64,000 nt of DNA from positions 732,430 through 796,429 of the forward strand of contig NZ_QJJL01000003.1 in NCBI RefSeq assembly GCF_003201935.1. Direction: 5' to 3'. Positions 63,874 through 64,000 of this stretch are shown in pieces. How positions within the stretch are numbered: the first letter of the stretch is position 1; each line of letters starts with the position of its first letter. Source of the stretch: Loktanella sp. PT4BL. Its GTDB lineage: Bacteria > Pseudomonadota > Alphaproteobacteria > Rhodobacterales > Rhodobacteraceae. A model generated the notes under the pieces. It made no database searches. It was not told the origin of the DNA and was given only the letters and a program-made list of their open reading frames with translations. A program made the position numbers and the translations under genes.

Positions 63874-64000
63874 AAGCAGATTGACTGTTGTTCCTTGCCC
63901 GATCTCCCCCTGTGTCAGGGATGTTGTCCGCTGCTCTATTTTTCTCTAATTTTCAGGTGGGCGGATTAGGACAATGACATGGGATATTCACTGGAACGAA

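Overview
The window looks like chromosomal DNA of a marine alphaproteobacterium of the Roseobacter/Rhodobacteraceae type. The main clues are the block murA, DUF2948, hisD, UPF0262, low-molecular-weight phosphatase, infA, maf, RNase E/G and yacG, the moderately high GC of the housekeeping genes, and the content of the chemotaxis and sulfide gene clusters.

Bases 1-15.7 kb are ordinary backbone. A chemotaxis operon on the minus strand (STAS protein, cheY, cheA, cheW, partial cheR) is followed by a YjbH/YjbF-type exopolysaccharide pair, an ACR3 arsenite exporter, and a sulfide/persulfide oxidation cluster. That cluster has a SulP transporter, a phosphatase-like/SQR fusion, a persulfide-dioxygenase-like MBL protein, a small membrane protein, a Crp/Fnr regulator and an NsrR-like Rrf2 regulator. 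An EF-hand protein and two fumarylacetoacetate-hydrolase-family enzymes come next.

Bases 15.7-43.3 kb are accessory. A decayed IS5-type element abuts a GT8 glycosyltransferase, followed by a decayed IS3-type transposase. A 46-bp copy of the 3' end of tRNA-Phe at 18,734-18,779 pairs with the intact tRNA-Phe at 43,294-43,368. The two bound a 24.5-kb integrated element. It carries surface-polysaccharide genes (KpsS-like, pyruvyltransferase-like, GT2, FkbM-like, two GT8) and a mobile-element core of mostly unknown proteins around a clamp-loader-like AAA+ ATPase. It also has DUF6641 and DUF3768 proteins, a tRNA with a CAU anticodon, two tyrosine recombinases and a polysaccharide lyase. At its right side is an operon of one di-haem cytochrome c plus about ten very small enzyme-like proteins under an HxlR-type regulator. 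AACAC-N-GTGTT palindromes cluster at both ends and in two internal convergent gaps.

Bases 43.4-51.6 kb return to the conserved minus-strand housekeeping block, interrupted by one PAS-MCP chemoreceptor, and end at a tRNA-Thr. A tyrosine integrase directly downstream of tRNA-Thr marks a second island. Its far end is not seen here. It is followed by a CIA30-like protein, a LysR/WrbA/DsbA/DUF1127-like/EamA group, an hsdM relic, a complete sugar ABC transporter operon (minus strand), an OmpR-type response regulator and a fragment of a hybrid sensor kinase at the window edge.
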